Positions 45,837-55,455 of a DNA stretch of 64,000 bases are shown here, one piece after another. Position numbers and translations under genes: made by a program. Position 1 is the first letter of the stretch, and each line of letters starts with the position of its first letter. The stretch is from contig CANLTE010000001.1 in assembly GCA_947493885.1 (NCBI GenBank), forward strand, positions 1-64,000, written 5' to 3'. This DNA comes from an uncultured Maribacter sp. (lineage in GTDB: Bacteria; Bacteroidota; Bacteroidia; Flavobacteriales; Flavobacteriaceae). The notes beneath the pieces were generated by a model. It did no database searches and was not told where the DNA came from. It saw nothing but the letters and a program-made list of their open reading frames with translations.

Positions 45837-46814
45837 ATGTCTAAAGTAAAATATTATTACGATCCCGATACCCTTTCGTATCGAAAAATAGAATCTAAAA
45901 AATCTAAGCGATATCGAAATATTGCACTGTTTTTTATTGGCGCACTGCTTTTCGGAATATTTGGTCTCATTTTATTATTAAATACTGATGTAATTAACAC
46001 CCCTAGAGAATTATCGCTCCAAAGAGAATTAAAAAATTACGAGCTTCAATTTGAACTTTTAGATAAAAAAATGGAGCAAATTGAAGAGGTTTTAGCAAAT
46101 ATCGAAGACCGAGATAACAATATATACAGGTTATACTTTGAAGCAAATCCTATTCCAGAAGAACAACGAAAAGCTGGTTTTGGAGGTATAAACAGGTACA
46201 AATCGTTGGAAGGCTTTAATAATTCTGACATGGTAATTGCCACTACCAAACGTTTAGATGTTATTAAAAAACAAATGACAATTCAATCAAAATCATTAGA
46301 CGAAATTACAAAACTGGCTGAAGAAAAAGAAAAACTTCTTGCTGCAATACCTGCAATTCAACCAGTTAATAATGAAGATTTAACCCGCATGGCCTCTGGA
46401 TATGGTTGGCGCTCTGACCCTTTTACCAAAGCTCGAAAAATGCATTATGGTATGGATTTTACAGCACCAAGAGGTACTCCTATTTATGCATCTGGAGACG
46501 GTGTAATAACCCGCGCAGATAACAACTCATCTGGCTACGGGAAACATATACGAATTAACCACAGTTATGGCTACATGAGTCTTTATGCCCATTTAAGTAA
46601 GTACAATGTAAAAAAAGGGCAGAAAGTTAAACGAGGTGATTTAATCGGGTTTGTTGGAAATACAGGTCGTTCTGAAGCTCCTCATTTACATTATGAAGTT
46701 TGGAAAGATAAAAATCGCATAAATCCTATTAATTTCTACTACGGAAGTTTATCTGCTGTAGAATTTCAAAATATGTTGAAGTATGCGAATCAAGAAAACC
46801 AATCCTTAGATTAA
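45837..46814 (+). CDS. M23-family peptidoglycan endopeptidase with coiled coil
   Basis: A 325-residue inner-membrane-anchored protein: short cytosolic basic start, one membrane helix (~30-52), a coiled coil (~60-180; LQRELKNYELQFELLDKKMEQIEEVLANIEDRD in part), and a C-terminal LytM/M23 domain with zinc ligands in MHYGMDF, LYAHLSKY and LHYEVWK. All M23 ligands (HxxxD and HxH) are present. It is first in a run of five genes; its stop codon overlaps the MerR start (TAATG). Confidence 0.93.
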   Translation: MSKVKYYYDPDTLSYRKIESKKSKRYRNIALFFIGALLFGIFGLILLLNTDVINTPRELSLQRELKNYELQFELLDKKMEQIEEVLANIEDRDNNIYRLYFEANPIPEEQRKAGFGGINRYKSLEGFNNSDMVIATTKRLDVIKKQMTIQSKSLDEITKLAEEKEKLLAAIPAIQPVNNEDLTRMASGYGWRSDPFTKARKMHYGMDFTAPRGTPIYASGDGVITRADNNSSGYGKHIRINHSYGYMSLYAHLSKYNVKKGQKVKRGDLIGFVGNTGRSEAPHLHYEVWKDKNRINPINFYYGSLSAVEFQNMLKYANQENQSLD

Positions 46815-47143
46815 TGCAGGTAAACTTACCAGAAAAAAGATATTATGGTATTGGCGAAGTTGCCAGGGCTTTTGGCGTAAACACTTCATTAATTCGTTTT
46901 TGGGAAAAAGAGTTTGATGCATTAAAACCTAAAAAAAACGCCAAAGGAAATCGCAAATTTACCCCTCAAGACATTAAAAATCTTCAACTTATATACCACT
47001 TGGTAAAAGAAAGAGGATTTACGCTGGAAGGAGCTAAAACACATTTAAAGGAAGAAAAGCAAAAAACACTTTCCACGTATGACATTATCAGTAAATTGGA
47101 AGGGATAAAAGCTGAACTCATAAAAATAAAAAACCAACTATAA
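46814..47143 (+). CDS. MerR-family transcriptional regulator
   Basis: A 109-residue DNA-binding protein with the MerR winged HTH (YYGIGEVARAFGVNTSLIRFWEKEFDALKPKKN ... RKFTPQDIKNLQLIYHLVKERGFTLEGAK, split here over two parts). It lacks the C-terminal effector-binding cysteines, so it is a minimal MerR protein. It overlaps the M23 gene by one base and precedes lemA; I recall this order in other flavobacteria. Confidence 0.9.
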   Translation: MQVNLPEKRYYGIGEVARAFGVNTSLIRFWEKEFDALKPKKNAKGNRKFTPQDIKNLQLIYHLVKERGFTLEGAKTHLKEEKQKTLSTYDIISKLEGIKAELIKIKNQL

Positions 47144-47159
47144 TTAAAAACAAACCATT

Positions 47160-47759
47160 ATGAAAAAAGGAATAATTGCATTAATTATCATAGGTGTTTT
47201 AGCTTTTGCTATTTACAACTGGGCAGTAGGCTTTAATAATACTGCTGTTACAAATCAAGAAAACGCCGAGACATCTTGGTCCAATGTTGAAAGTTCATAC
47301 CAACGTAGAAACGACCTTATCGGCAACCTTGTAAAAACGGTACAAGGCGCTGCAGATTTTGAAAGAGGAACACTTACTGACGTAATTGAGGCCAGAGCAA
47401 AAGCAACTGCGACTAACATTGATGCTGGTAATTTAACACCAGAGAAGATGGCTGCCTTTCAACAAGCACAAAGTGGTTTAGCTGGGGCTCTAAGCAAACT
47501 AATGGTAGTGGTTGAACGCTACCCAGATTTAAAAGCTAATCAGAACTTTTTAGAATTACAATCTCAATTAGAAGGCACAGAGAATCGAATTAATGTTGCA
47601 CGTGACCGTTACAACGAAAAAGTTAATATCTACAATATCCACATTAGAAAATTCCCGGGTAGTTTTCTTGCGAATATGTTTGGATTTGATAAAATGACTC
47701 GCTATAAATCAGATGCAGGTTCAGAAAATGCCCCTGACGTGGACTTTGATTTTAAATAA
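47160..47759 (+). CDS. lemA: LemA-family protein
   Basis: A 199-residue protein with one N-terminal membrane helix (~3-23) and a long periplasmic helical bundle. Family motifs: NQENAETSWSNVESSYQRRNDLIGNLVKTVQG, LKANQNFLELQSQLEGTENRI and NVARDRYNEKVNIYNIHIRKFPG (each in part). Location in the membrane facing the periplasm; role in envelope maintenance is suspected in general but not shown. Together with the two TPM genes downstream it forms a widespread module. Confidence 0.92.
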   Translation: MKKGIIALIIIGVLAFAIYNWAVGFNNTAVTNQENAETSWSNVESSYQRRNDLIGNLVKTVQGAADFERGTLTDVIEARAKATATNIDAGNLTPEKMAAFQQAQSGLAGALSKLMVVVERYPDLKANQNFLELQSQLEGTENRINVARDRYNEKVNIYNIHIRKFPGSFLANMFGFDKMTRYKSDAGSENAPDVDFDFK

Positions 47760-47765
47760 TACTTA

Positions 47766-48203
47766 ATGTCCAAAGTTGAAGATTTTTTAACGCATGAAGA
47801 AGAACAAGAAATTGTTGCAGCGATAATTAGGGCTGAAAAAAACACTTCAGGCGAAATTAGAGTACATATTGAAGCACATTCTAAAATACCGCACTTAGAG
47901 AGAGCAAAAGAAGTATTTCATTTTCTGAAAATGGATAACACAAAGGCGGAAAATGGAGTACTTATTTACGTTGCCGTAAACGATAGAAAATTTGTTATTT
48001 ACGGGGATAAGGGTATAGACAAAGTGGTTCCAGAAAACTTTTGGGATACTACCAAAAATGCTATTGAATCTGAATTTAAAAACGGTAATTTTAAATTAGG
48101 AATAATTAAAGGCATTGAAAGTGCTGGCAATGAATTAACAGCACATTTTCCATGGGAACATGGCGACACTAATGAATTGAGCAATGAAATATCTAAAAAC
48201 TAG
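47766..48203 (+). CDS. TPM-domain protein, soluble type
   Basis: A 145-residue protein of the TPM (TLP18.3/Psb32/MOLO-1) family without a signal peptide or helix: EEQEIVAAIIRAEKNTSGEI, VLIYVAVNDRKFVIYGDKGI. Starts 6 nt after lemA and overlaps the second TPM gene by 20 nt. In related genomes the pair is annotated as TPM proteins; no catalytic motif is known. Confidence 0.88.
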   Translation: MSKVEDFLTHEEEQEIVAAIIRAEKNTSGEIRVHIEAHSKIPHLERAKEVFHFLKMDNTKAENGVLIYVAVNDRKFVIYGDKGIDKVVPENFWDTTKNAIESEFKNGNFKLGIIKGIESAGNELTAHFPWEHGDTNELSNEISKN

Positions 48204-48984
48204 TCTTCTACTTTTATTTATTGGCTGTTTTTCATTAGTACAGGCTCAATACGATATCCCAAAAAAACCAGTAACTGCACAGGAACAAACAAGTGTTTAT
48301 GATTATGAAAATCTACTACCACTTTCGCAAAGAAAAAATCTTGAGCAAAAACTAATTAAATATTCCGATAGTACCTCCACTCAAATAGTAATTATAATTA
48401 TTGATTCCACTAACGGAGAAAACATTAATTATTTAGGTGCTCAATGGGGAGAAAAATGGGGAATTGGTCAAGCTGAAAAAGATAATGGAGTACTTATTCT
48501 TTTAGCAAAAAAAGACCGTAGGATTGCCATAAACACTGGTTACGGCATAGAAGGCACTCTAACCGATGCTATGTCTAAAAGAATTATTGAAAACGTAATT
48601 GTCCCTCAATTTAAACAAAACAACTATTACGGTGGCTTAGATAAAGGGGCGGATGCTATTTTTCAGGTTCTAACTGGCGAATTTAAGGAAAATAGAAACT
48701 TTAACACCTCCAATGGGTTTCCTTTTGAAGCGTTACTTCCATTTATCATTTTTATAATAATTGTTATTATAATTTCTTCTCGTAAAAATAAAGGAAACGG
48801 CGGAGGCAATAGAGGCCGAAGAAGTTCTGGAATGGATTTACGAGATATTATTATTCTTAGTAATATGGGACGAGGCGGCTCTTCTAGTGGAGGATTTGGA
48901 AGTGGCGGTTTCGGTGGCGGTGGCTTCGGAGGAGGTTTCGGCGGTGGCGGTTTTGGAGGTGGAGGAGCCTCAGGAGGCTGGTGA
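48184..48984 (+). CDS. TPM-domain membrane protein (YgcG type) with Gly-rich tail
   Basis: A 266-residue protein with signal peptide (ends LVQAQ), a TPM domain (~40-165, YENLLPLSQRKNLEQKLIKYSDSTSTQIVIIII in part; DRRIAINTGYGIEGTL), one membrane helix (~180-200) and a C-terminal Gly/Ser-rich tail ending in repeats of GGGFGGG. The tail is low complexity and common in this family. Last gene of the M23-MerR-LemA-TPM-TPM operon. Confidence 0.9.
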   Translation: MKYLKTSLLLLFIGCFSLVQAQYDIPKKPVTAQEQTSVYDYENLLPLSQRKNLEQKLIKYSDSTSTQIVIIIIDSTNGENINYLGAQWGEKWGIGQAEKDNGVLILLAKKDRRIAINTGYGIEGTLTDAMSKRIIENVIVPQFKQNNYYGGLDKGADAIFQVLTGEFKENRNFNTSNGFPFEALLPFIIFIIIVIIISSRKNKGNGGGNRGRRSSGMDLRDIIILSNMGRGGSSSGGFGSGGFGGGGFGGGFGGGGFGGGGASGGW

Positions 48985-48988
48985 TTTT

Positions 48989-50173
48989 TTAGTTCGGAAG
49001 TGCTCTTTCAATCTCATTGATGCTTACTCCTAAGACCGATTCTGATATGATATTAAGCTCCTTTTTGCTTCCTTCGAAATGATATATTTCTTGATAATGT
49101 GATATGGATTCCCCAACTTTTAATTCCTTTGCAGGCGAAGAAGTTTCTAATTCGTAAAAAGGACCAAACGGACCAACACCATTCCAAACACCATCATTAA
49201 ACACATTAATCACATCTCCTCTATATTGATTTTCAATATTTACTGGATGTGCATTTACATAGTCCGTATCTCCTTCAAAATTAAACTTTATTATGGTCAA
49301 TACATTTGATTCGGGACTATAGCTTCCAAAATAAGGTTTAGTATATTCCGGTAGCGTTCCAATTTTGTTTAGATAGTCTGCATCTGCCTTATAATAAAGG
49401 ACTTTGTTTTTAATATTAATGCGGGTTTTATCAATTGGAGTAAAATAAACCGTAGCAGTATCCATCTGTTTTTTTAAAGGAATAACAACTGTAGTTCCTG
49501 GCGTTGGATGCAAACACCCTAAATCCCATAGAGACATTAAACCCGATTTCTTTGACCAGTTTTCTTTGCCAATATTAGTCATTGTAGTATTTGTGCTATA
49601 TGATACATAGTCAAGGTTATTTTTTCCCAGATCTACATTTAAAGACTTGTTGACGAATGCTTCATCCAACAACGCTATTTTTCTTTTAACATCAACAGCA
49701 AACACAAATCCATTCATGTTTTTAATCTTTAGCCTATTTCCAAGCGTTACACTTTTTTCTGTTTTACTTAGAATCGGAAAAGAAATTGTATCAAGGTCTA
49801 TTGGCGATTTATGATTTTTTTCACCTGTTAGCGAGTCTATTTCAAAAAAAAGGGTATACGGACCCTGATCCGGTCCAAACCATATTCTACCTTCTCCACC
49901 AAGCTTACTTTTTTGTTGAAATGAATCTCCACCAGTTAAAAGTTTTTTATTAAACCAGCCATAACTCCTTCCCTTAAGTCCCTTAGCGGTGCTCGTTAAA
50001 ATCCTTCCTTGAAATTCTGAAGAAACAACAATCTGTTTTTCTCCGCTTATTAATACAATTGGATTGATATACTGATTTAGTAATTTTAAATCTTCGTCAA
50101 ACTTTTCCTGAGCATTAACTGAATTTAAAAAACATACCAAACCAGCACAGAGAGAAACAATAATTCGTTGCAT
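48989..50173 (-). CDS. Secreted protein of unknown function (DUF6786-like)
   Basis: A 394-residue protein with a signal peptide cleaved after VNA (residue 21). The mature part is beta-rich, starting EKFDEDLKLLNQYINPIVL with motifs SSEFQGRILTSTAKGL, SYGWFNK and GGEGRIWFGPDQGPYTLFFE. The early segment looks like sugar-processing enzyme beta-sandwiches (aldose epimerase/DUF4380-type), and I recall DUF6786 for similar proteins, but I cannot confirm it. Convergent with the TPM gene, downstream of der on the same strand with a 56-nt gap. Confidence 0.6.
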   Translation of the reverse strand: MQRIIVSLCAGLVCFLNSVNAQEKFDEDLKLLNQYINPIVLISGEKQIVVSSEFQGRILTSTAKGLKGRSYGWFNKKLLTGGDSFQQKSKLGGEGRIWFGPDQGPYTLFFEIDSLTGEKNHKSPIDLDTISFPILSKTEKSVTLGNRLKIKNMNGFVFAVDVKRKIALLDEAFVNKSLNVDLGKNNLDYVSYSTNTTMTNIGKENWSKKSGLMSLWDLGCLHPTPGTTVVIPLKKQMDTATVYFTPIDKTRINIKNKVLYYKADADYLNKIGTLPEYTKPYFGSYSPESNVLTIIKFNFEGDTDYVNAHPVNIENQYRGDVINVFNDGVWNGVGPFGPFYELETSSPAKELKVGESISHYQEIYHFEGSKKELNIISESVLGVSINEIERALPN

Positions 50174-50229
50174 TTAAGTAAAATTTAAGCCTTACTTAAA
50201 TGTATTAAATAAAATGTTATGTGGTAATT

Positions 50230-51534
50230 TTATTTTTTTCTTAAAAAAACAGAAATGGGAACACCGTTAAAGTCAAAGTTATCCCTGATTTTATTTTCCA
50301 AAAAACGTTTATATGGATCCCGAACATACTGTGGTAAATTACAATAAAATGCAAATTGAGGGTACGGAGTTGGAAGCTGTGTACAAAATTTAATTTTTAC
50401 GTATTTATCTTTATATGCTGGAGGAGGATTGTTTTCTATAATTGGCAACATTACATCATTAAACTGGCGAGTTTTTACCTTTTTAGATCGGTTATTAAAT
50501 ACCTCTACAGCCGTTTCTATTGCTTTAAAAATGCGCTGCTTAGTAAGTACCGATATAAACAAAATAGGTACATCGGTAAAAGGAGCAATAGCTTCCTTAA
50601 TTTTTTGAGTATAATGTTTTATACTATTGGTTTCTTTATTTTCAACTAAATCCCATTTGTTTACAAGAATTACAATTCCTTTATTATTTCTTGCAGCAAG
50701 CCAAAATATATTTTCTACTTGACCATCAAAGCCTCGTGTGGCATCCAATAATAAAAGACAAACATCGCTATGCTCAATAGCTCTAACTGAGCGCATAACC
50801 GAGTAAAACTCCAAATCTTCTTTCACCTTAGATTTCCTTCTAATTCCAGCTGTATCTACAAGGTTAAATTCAAATCCAAATCTATTATACCTTGTATCAA
50901 TACTATCTCTTGTAGTGCCTGCTATATCAGTAACAATATACCTTTCTTCACCAATAAGTGCATTTATAAAAGAAGATTTCCCTGCATTTGGCCTTCCGAC
51001 AACCGCAAATCTTGGAACATCAATTTCCTCATCTTCGTTTTCTGGAAGAACTTTTACAACAGCATCAAGTAAATCTCCTGTTCCGCCTCCGTTAATACTA
51101 GAAAGCGTATAATATTCACCTAACCCTAATGCATAAAATTCAACGGCGTCTTCTGCTCTTTTCGCATTGTCAACTTTATTAATTGCTAAAAATACAGGCT
51201 TGTTTACTCTTCGAAGCAGCTTGGCAACATCCTCATCCATACCAGTCACACCAGTTTCAACATCTACCATAAAAATTATAGCATCTGCCTCTTCTATCGC
51301 TAGCTCAACTTGTTTATCAATTTCTTGTTCAAAAACATCATCACTACCAACAACGTATCCGCCAGTATCAATTAACGAAAATTCTTTTCCATTCCAATCA
51401 CTTTTACCGTAATGGCGATCACGAGTAACACCACTAACAGCATCTACAATCGCCTCTCTTCGTTGTATTAAACGATTAAAAAAAGTTGATTTCCCAACAT
51501 TTGGCCTTCCCACTACAGCAACAATTGCACCCAT
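50230..51534 (-). CDS. der: GTPase Der (EngA), ribosome assembly
   Basis: A 434-residue double GTPase needed for 50S subunit maturation. Two complete G domains: the first with [23 protein letters not shown]; the second with [32 protein letters not shown]; a C-terminal KH-like domain ends the protein. Length is standard. A minus-strand TACCTTTG box is 18 nt before the ATG. Confidence 0.97.
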   Translation of the reverse strand: MGAIVAVVGRPNVGKSTFFNRLIQRREAIVDAVSGVTRDRHYGKSDWNGKEFSLIDTGGYVVGSDDVFEQEIDKQVELAIEEADAIIFMVDVETGVTGMDEDVAKLLRRVNKPVFLAINKVDNAKRAEDAVEFYALGLGEYYTLSSINGGGTGDLLDAVVKVLPENEDEEIDVPRFAVVGRPNAGKSSFINALIGEERYIVTDIAGTTRDSIDTRYNRFGFEFNLVDTAGIRRKSKVKEDLEFYSVMRSVRAIEHSDVCLLLLDATRGFDGQVENIFWLAARNNKGIVILVNKWDLVENKETNSIKHYTQKIKEAIAPFTDVPILFISVLTKQRIFKAIETAVEVFNNRSKKVKTRQFNDVMLPIIENNPPPAYKDKYVKIKFCTQLPTPYPQFAFYCNLPQYVRDPYKRFLENKIRDNFDFNGVPISVFLRKK

Positions 51535-51552
51535 ACTTAATAATTAAGATGA

Positions 51553-51560
51553 CAAAGGTA
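51553..51560 (-). promoter_or_regulatory. -7 promoter box of der
   Basis: Minus-strand TACCTTTG; a TTG lies about 22 nt further upstream as a possible -33 element. Confidence 0.55.
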
Positions 51561-51595
51561 GTACTAATACTCAAATGAAAAACAATAAGAGTGAA

Positions 51596-52303
51596 TTATA
51601 CTAAAGAGTTGGAAATAGATATAAGGGTTGTTTTTTTACGAGCTAGATACTTTTCATTTATTGCACGATCACGTACAACCTTTGCAGGAGTACCATAAAC
51701 CACTAAATTATCTGCCAAATCATCAATAACCACTGAACCTGCACCAACTACAGTATGTTCCCCTATCGAAATGTTTTCGATAACGCTTGCGCCTAAAGAT
51801 ACAGCTGAATATTTACCTAGGTTAAAATTTCCCCCAGTACTCACACGTGGTGCTAAACTTGAAAAATTACCCAACTTACCATTATGGTCTAAGGATGCAT
51901 TAGTATTTACAATGCAAAAATCTCCAATCCATGAATTCGCATTTATAATTGCTCCTGGCATTACAACTGCACCTTCTCCTATATAACAGTTTCTACCAAC
52001 CGTAGCATTTGGGTGAATTGCATTGATGAAAACTAAATTAGGCGCTATTGAAGCGACCCTATCCGCAGCAAGTTTTCTTGTCCAATTGTCACCAATGGCA
52101 ATGATTCCACCATGAATATTATACTTATCTATTAGCTGTGGAAGATCATACTCGTTTCCTAATATTTCGTACCCGTTAAATTTGTCTCCCTTATTTTTAT
52201 AAGAGTCTATAAAACCGATAACTTGATATTCACCTTGTTTTTCGATACAATCTAAAACAACGCTTCCGTGGCCCGAAGCACCAAATATCACTACTTTTTC
52301 CAT
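51596..52303 (-). CDS. NeuD-type sugar O-acyltransferase
   Basis: A 235-residue enzyme. An N-terminal Rossmann-like part (VVIFGASGHGSVVLDCIEKQ) is followed by hexapeptide repeats of a left-handed beta-helix (NATVGRNCYIGEGAVVMPGAI, IGDFCIVNTNASLDHNGKLG, GEHTVVGAGSVVIDDLADN). The conserved His in LDHNG is the likely catalytic base. Such enzymes acetylate nucleotide-linked or polymer sugars; no polysaccharide genes are nearby. The start is set at ATG 52303: the longest frame begins upstream of the promoter box at 52358-52365; ATG 52324 is also possible. Confidence 0.85.
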   Translation of the reverse strand: MEKVVIFGASGHGSVVLDCIEKQGEYQVIGFIDSYKNKGDKFNGYEILGNEYDLPQLIDKYNIHGGIIAIGDNWTRKLAADRVASIAPNLVFINAIHPNATVGRNCYIGEGAVVMPGAIINANSWIGDFCIVNTNASLDHNGKLGNFSSLAPRVSTGGNFNLGKYSAVSLGASVIENISIGEHTVVGAGSVVIDDLADNLVVYGTPAKVVRDRAINEKYLARKKTTLISISNSLV

Positions 52304-52357
52304 TGATTTGAGGGATTTATGCATTTCATCGACAAAAAGCGTATTTCGTCGATAGAT

Positions 52358-52365
52358 CAAAAGTA
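52358..52365 (-). promoter_or_regulatory. -7 promoter box of the acyltransferase gene
   Basis: Minus-strand TACTTTTG, which rules out the far-upstream start of the downstream frame. Confidence 0.45.
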
Positions 52366-52433
52366 ACAAAAGTTTGTAGAACTCCTAACAAATATGTAAT
52401 TTTTTAGATGAAATTCATTTGAAAAAAAGTTTT

Positions 52434-52943
52434 ATGGAAGAGATTGTTCAAAATATAGTTTTAAGACCTCGTTTTCAATTGAGCAACAAAAACCCTAAAG
52501 AGCTAATTTTGAGTGAATTTGAAAAATGCAAAAATGCTTCCTTTATGGTAAAACGCCTTGATGACCACATATTTATTAAATTTCCAAAGGAAAAAAATAA
52601 CTTTTGGTCTCCTCAGTTGCATTTAGAAATTACAAAGGAGGATAATAATTTTTCTAGAATACATGGGTTATTTGGACCAAATCCAACGCTATGGACATTT
52701 TTTATGTTTATACATTTTGCAATTGCAACCCTATTTATAACACTTGGCATATGGGCATACTCAAGTGCAGCACTAAACAAAACTTATGGACTACAAATAG
52801 GATTAATGTGTTTTATGGTAATCTTATGGATTTCGCTATACGTTTTTGGAAGACTTGGAAAACAAAAAGGAAAACCGCAAATGCATCAACTCCATAATTT
52901 CATGAATTCAATACTAAATAAAACTCCTAGCGAATACCGCTAG
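52434..52943 (+). CDS. Membrane protein of unknown function
   Basis: A 169-residue protein (ATG 52434; a TTG 15 nt upstream is possible). The first ~85 residues are soluble and could form a small alpha/beta domain (SFMVKRLDDHIFIKF, LHLEITKEDNN), followed by two membrane helices (about 90-112 and 120-142) and a basic tail. I do not recognise the family. Single gene, followed by a hairpin shared with the convergent lipoprotein gene. Confidence 0.65.
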   Translation: MEEIVQNIVLRPRFQLSNKNPKELILSEFEKCKNASFMVKRLDDHIFIKFPKEKNNFWSPQLHLEITKEDNNFSRIHGLFGPNPTLWTFFMFIHFAIATLFITLGIWAYSSAALNKTYGLQIGLMCFMVILWISLYVFGRLGKQKGKPQMHQLHNFMNSILNKTPSEYR

Positions 52944-52950
52944 GAATTTT
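52925..52950. terminator. Hairpin between convergent genes
   Basis: CTCCTAGCG / CGCTAGGAA stem with loop AATAC; overlaps the end of the upstream membrane protein gene and is followed by T-rich sequence. Likely a weak bidirectional terminator. Confidence 0.6.
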
Positions 52951-52961
52951 AGCTTTAATTA

Positions 52962-54482
52962 CTACTTAATTTCATAAATAGAAACCGTATTTGATACCTC
53001 ATTTGTAATTATCAGAAGGTTTTCTTTGTTAGGACTTTCGTCGGCAGGTATTACCAATAACCCTTCTGGACCAACATCTTCAGTATTTAAGATCCAATTT
53101 AAAAATTCAGGACTAGCAGGATTAGTTATATCATATACCAAAGCTCCTCCAGTACGCTCTAAACCAACAAATAGTAAGGTTGACTTTCCTATTTTTAAAG
53201 TTGTAACCGATTCTGGTTCCGCACCTTTATCATCACTACGACCATCAACATCACCTTCATCATTATTGAATAATGCAGCATTAAGTTCAAAGGTTTTTTT
53301 ACCAATTTTATCTCCGCTATCATAAACAATACCTCCTGTTGTATTCCAAATAGTAAAGGAACGACCACCGTAAGCATATATCTTATCAAAATCGCCATCG
53401 CCATCTATATCGCCATTAGCAGTTGTAGTTTTTAACCTTCCTAAGTTTTCAGGAAGTTGTAACTCAGCCGCATTTGGAAAAATAGTAGCATCTAAGGTTA
53501 AATCTTTTACTCTTTCCTCCTCAGAATAACCATCATAATCCCTAGCATCCCCTTCATTAGCTGTAATGACATATTCCACTTCGTTAATTTTAGCAAAGGC
53601 AATAGCATCTGGTTGATACAAACCATAAACAGGCCAATTTTGGAAATTTCCAACAATATCATCTTTATTACCTGCATCTAGGGTGTTTTCGGGTACCGAA
53701 TAATCTTTAGCCCCTAAACCATAAACCATTTTTATAGTTTTACCACTAATATCTACCACAGCCATACCGTTATTTTCTTGTAAAGTAACGTAGGCGTATT
53801 TGTTATCATCGGATACTGCAATATATTCTGGCTCTACATCCTGAGCTACGCTGGCATTAGGTCCAAAAACACGAAATTCATTACCGATGCTTTGAGCATT
53901 AAAATTTGTGAAATATAGTGTATTTATTTCTTCGGTATCTATATTAACAATTGAAACAGAACCTTCTGGATCAACCGTATAATCATCATTTGGTTCCCCT
54001 TCATTAGCAGAAATAATATACTTTCCATCAGGACTAAAAGTTACCATATCTGGTAAAGCGCCAACTGTGTACATCTTTTTTACCTCTTGAGTTTCGGTGT
54101 TAAAGGTTACGATATTACCATTGGCTTGTTTATTTACATTTTCTATTGCTACCGCTAGTGTCCCGTTTTTAACAGCAACACTATTAGGTATACTAGATAA
54201 GCTTATTGATATTAACTTTGTAGGTACAGATGGATTAGCAATATTCCATACTGAAATTTCGGTCTCTTGAGGATTTACAACAAACAATTTTTTAGTTTTA
54301 CTATCATAAGCACTAATTTCGGCAAAACCTTCATCTCCAGAGCCATTAGTAAACTTTCCAATTCTATTAAAAGTTAAAGCGGATACGTCTATGTCTTTTA
54401 CCTCATCTTGTTCTACAGAATCTTTTTCACATGCGGTTAAAAAAGCAACTGCTACGATAGCAGTCATAATAAATTTCTTCAT
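52962..54482 (-). CDS. Choice-of-anchor I family propeller lipoprotein
   Basis: A 506-residue lipoprotein, lipobox LTAC (C18). The beta-propeller has the recurring motifs GFAEISAYDSKTKKLFVVN, SPDGKYIISANEGEPNDDYT, ITANEGDARDYDGYSEE and GDVDGRSDDKGAEPES, which identify the 'choice-of-anchor I' alkaline-phosphatase-associated family. Many members are secreted; here a lipid anchor is used. It may act in phosphate or metal related surface functions, but no enzymatic residue can be identified. Confidence 0.85.
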   Translation of the reverse strand: MKKFIMTAIVAVAFLTACEKDSVEQDEVKDIDVSALTFNRIGKFTNGSGDEGFAEISAYDSKTKKLFVVNPQETEISVWNIANPSVPTKLISISLSSIPNSVAVKNGTLAVAIENVNKQANGNIVTFNTETQEVKKMYTVGALPDMVTFSPDGKYIISANEGEPNDDYTVDPEGSVSIVNIDTEEINTLYFTNFNAQSIGNEFRVFGPNASVAQDVEPEYIAVSDDNKYAYVTLQENNGMAVVDISGKTIKMVYGLGAKDYSVPENTLDAGNKDDIVGNFQNWPVYGLYQPDAIAFAKINEVEYVITANEGDARDYDGYSEEERVKDLTLDATIFPNAAELQLPENLGRLKTTTANGDIDGDGDFDKIYAYGGRSFTIWNTTGGIVYDSGDKIGKKTFELNAALFNNDEGDVDGRSDDKGAEPESVTTLKIGKSTLLFVGLERTGGALVYDITNPASPEFLNWILNTEDVGPEGLLVIPADESPNKENLLIITNEVSNTVSIYEIK

Positions 54483-54567
54483 TTTCGGTTGATTGTTTTA
54501 AATTTCAACAAAAATGAAAATAGGGTATAACTAAAAAGTAATTAAAGTACTAAGCAAATGTTATGAA

Positions 54568-55455
54568 TTACTTGCTATTGTAACCAAAACGTTTCAACTG
54601 TCTAGAATCGCTCCTCCAGTTTTTATTTACTTTAACATAAAGCTCTAAATGCACTTGTTTTCCAAAAAACTTTTCAAGGTCTTTTCTAGATTCCACCCCT
54701 ACTCTTTTCAAAGCACTCCCTTTATGACCAATAATGATTCCTTTCTGTGAATCTCTTTCTACCATTACAACAGCACGCATTCTAATAATATCATCATCCT
54801 CTAAAAATTCTTCAGTTTCAATTTCCACAGCATACGGAATCTCTTTTTTATAATGCATTAGTATTTTTTCGCGAATGGTTTCATTTACAAAAAAACGTTC
54901 AGGCTTATCCGTTAATTGATCTTTAGGGTAATACGGAGGTGCTTCAGGTAATAATTCTATAATTCGCTCAAAAACTGGCTTTATATTAAAATTTTTAAGT
55001 GCAGATATTAAATGTATTTCTACAAACGGTAACTCTTCCTGCCAATACTGAACCTGAGCCTCAATTACTTCTTGTTCTGAGGCATCAATTTTATTCAGCA
55101 ATAGTAATACTGGTATACTGCTACTTTTTATTTTATTAAAAAAACGCTCATCCTTCAACATTTTTTCTCCAATTTCAACCATATACACAAGAACATCTGC
55201 ATCTTCAAACGCAGATTTTACAAAGTCCATCATAGAAGATTGGAGCTCATATGCTGGTTTAATTATTCCAGGGGTATCTGATAAAATCACCTGAAAATCA
55301 TCTCCATTAACAATGCCCAAAATACGATGTCTCGTTGTTTGTGCTTTTGAGGTGATTATTGATAGCTTTTCCCCAACAAAAGCATTCATCAACGTAGATT
55401 TCCCCACGTTAGGGTTTCCTATGATATTTACAAATCCTGACTTATGCGCTCCCAT
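54568..55455 (-). CDS. era: GTPase Era, 30S ribosome biogenesis
   Basis: A 295-residue protein: G domain with GNPNVGKSTLMNAF, SDTPGI, LNKID and a C-terminal KH domain (MRAVVMVERDSQKGIIIGHKGSALKRVGVESRKDLEKFF in part, GxxG loop in IIGHKGS). It binds the 3' end of 16S rRNA during 30S maturation. It overlaps the upstream symporter gene by 14 nt. Confidence 0.97.
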   Translation of the reverse strand: MGAHKSGFVNIIGNPNVGKSTLMNAFVGEKLSIITSKAQTTRHRILGIVNGDDFQVILSDTPGIIKPAYELQSSMMDFVKSAFEDADVLVYMVEIGEKMLKDERFFNKIKSSSIPVLLLLNKIDASEQEVIEAQVQYWQEELPFVEIHLISALKNFNIKPVFERIIELLPEAPPYYPKDQLTDKPERFFVNETIREKILMHYKKEIPYAVEIETEEFLEDDDIIRMRAVVMVERDSQKGIIIGHKGSALKRVGVESRKDLEKFFGKQVHLELYVKVNKNWRSDSRQLKRFGYNSK

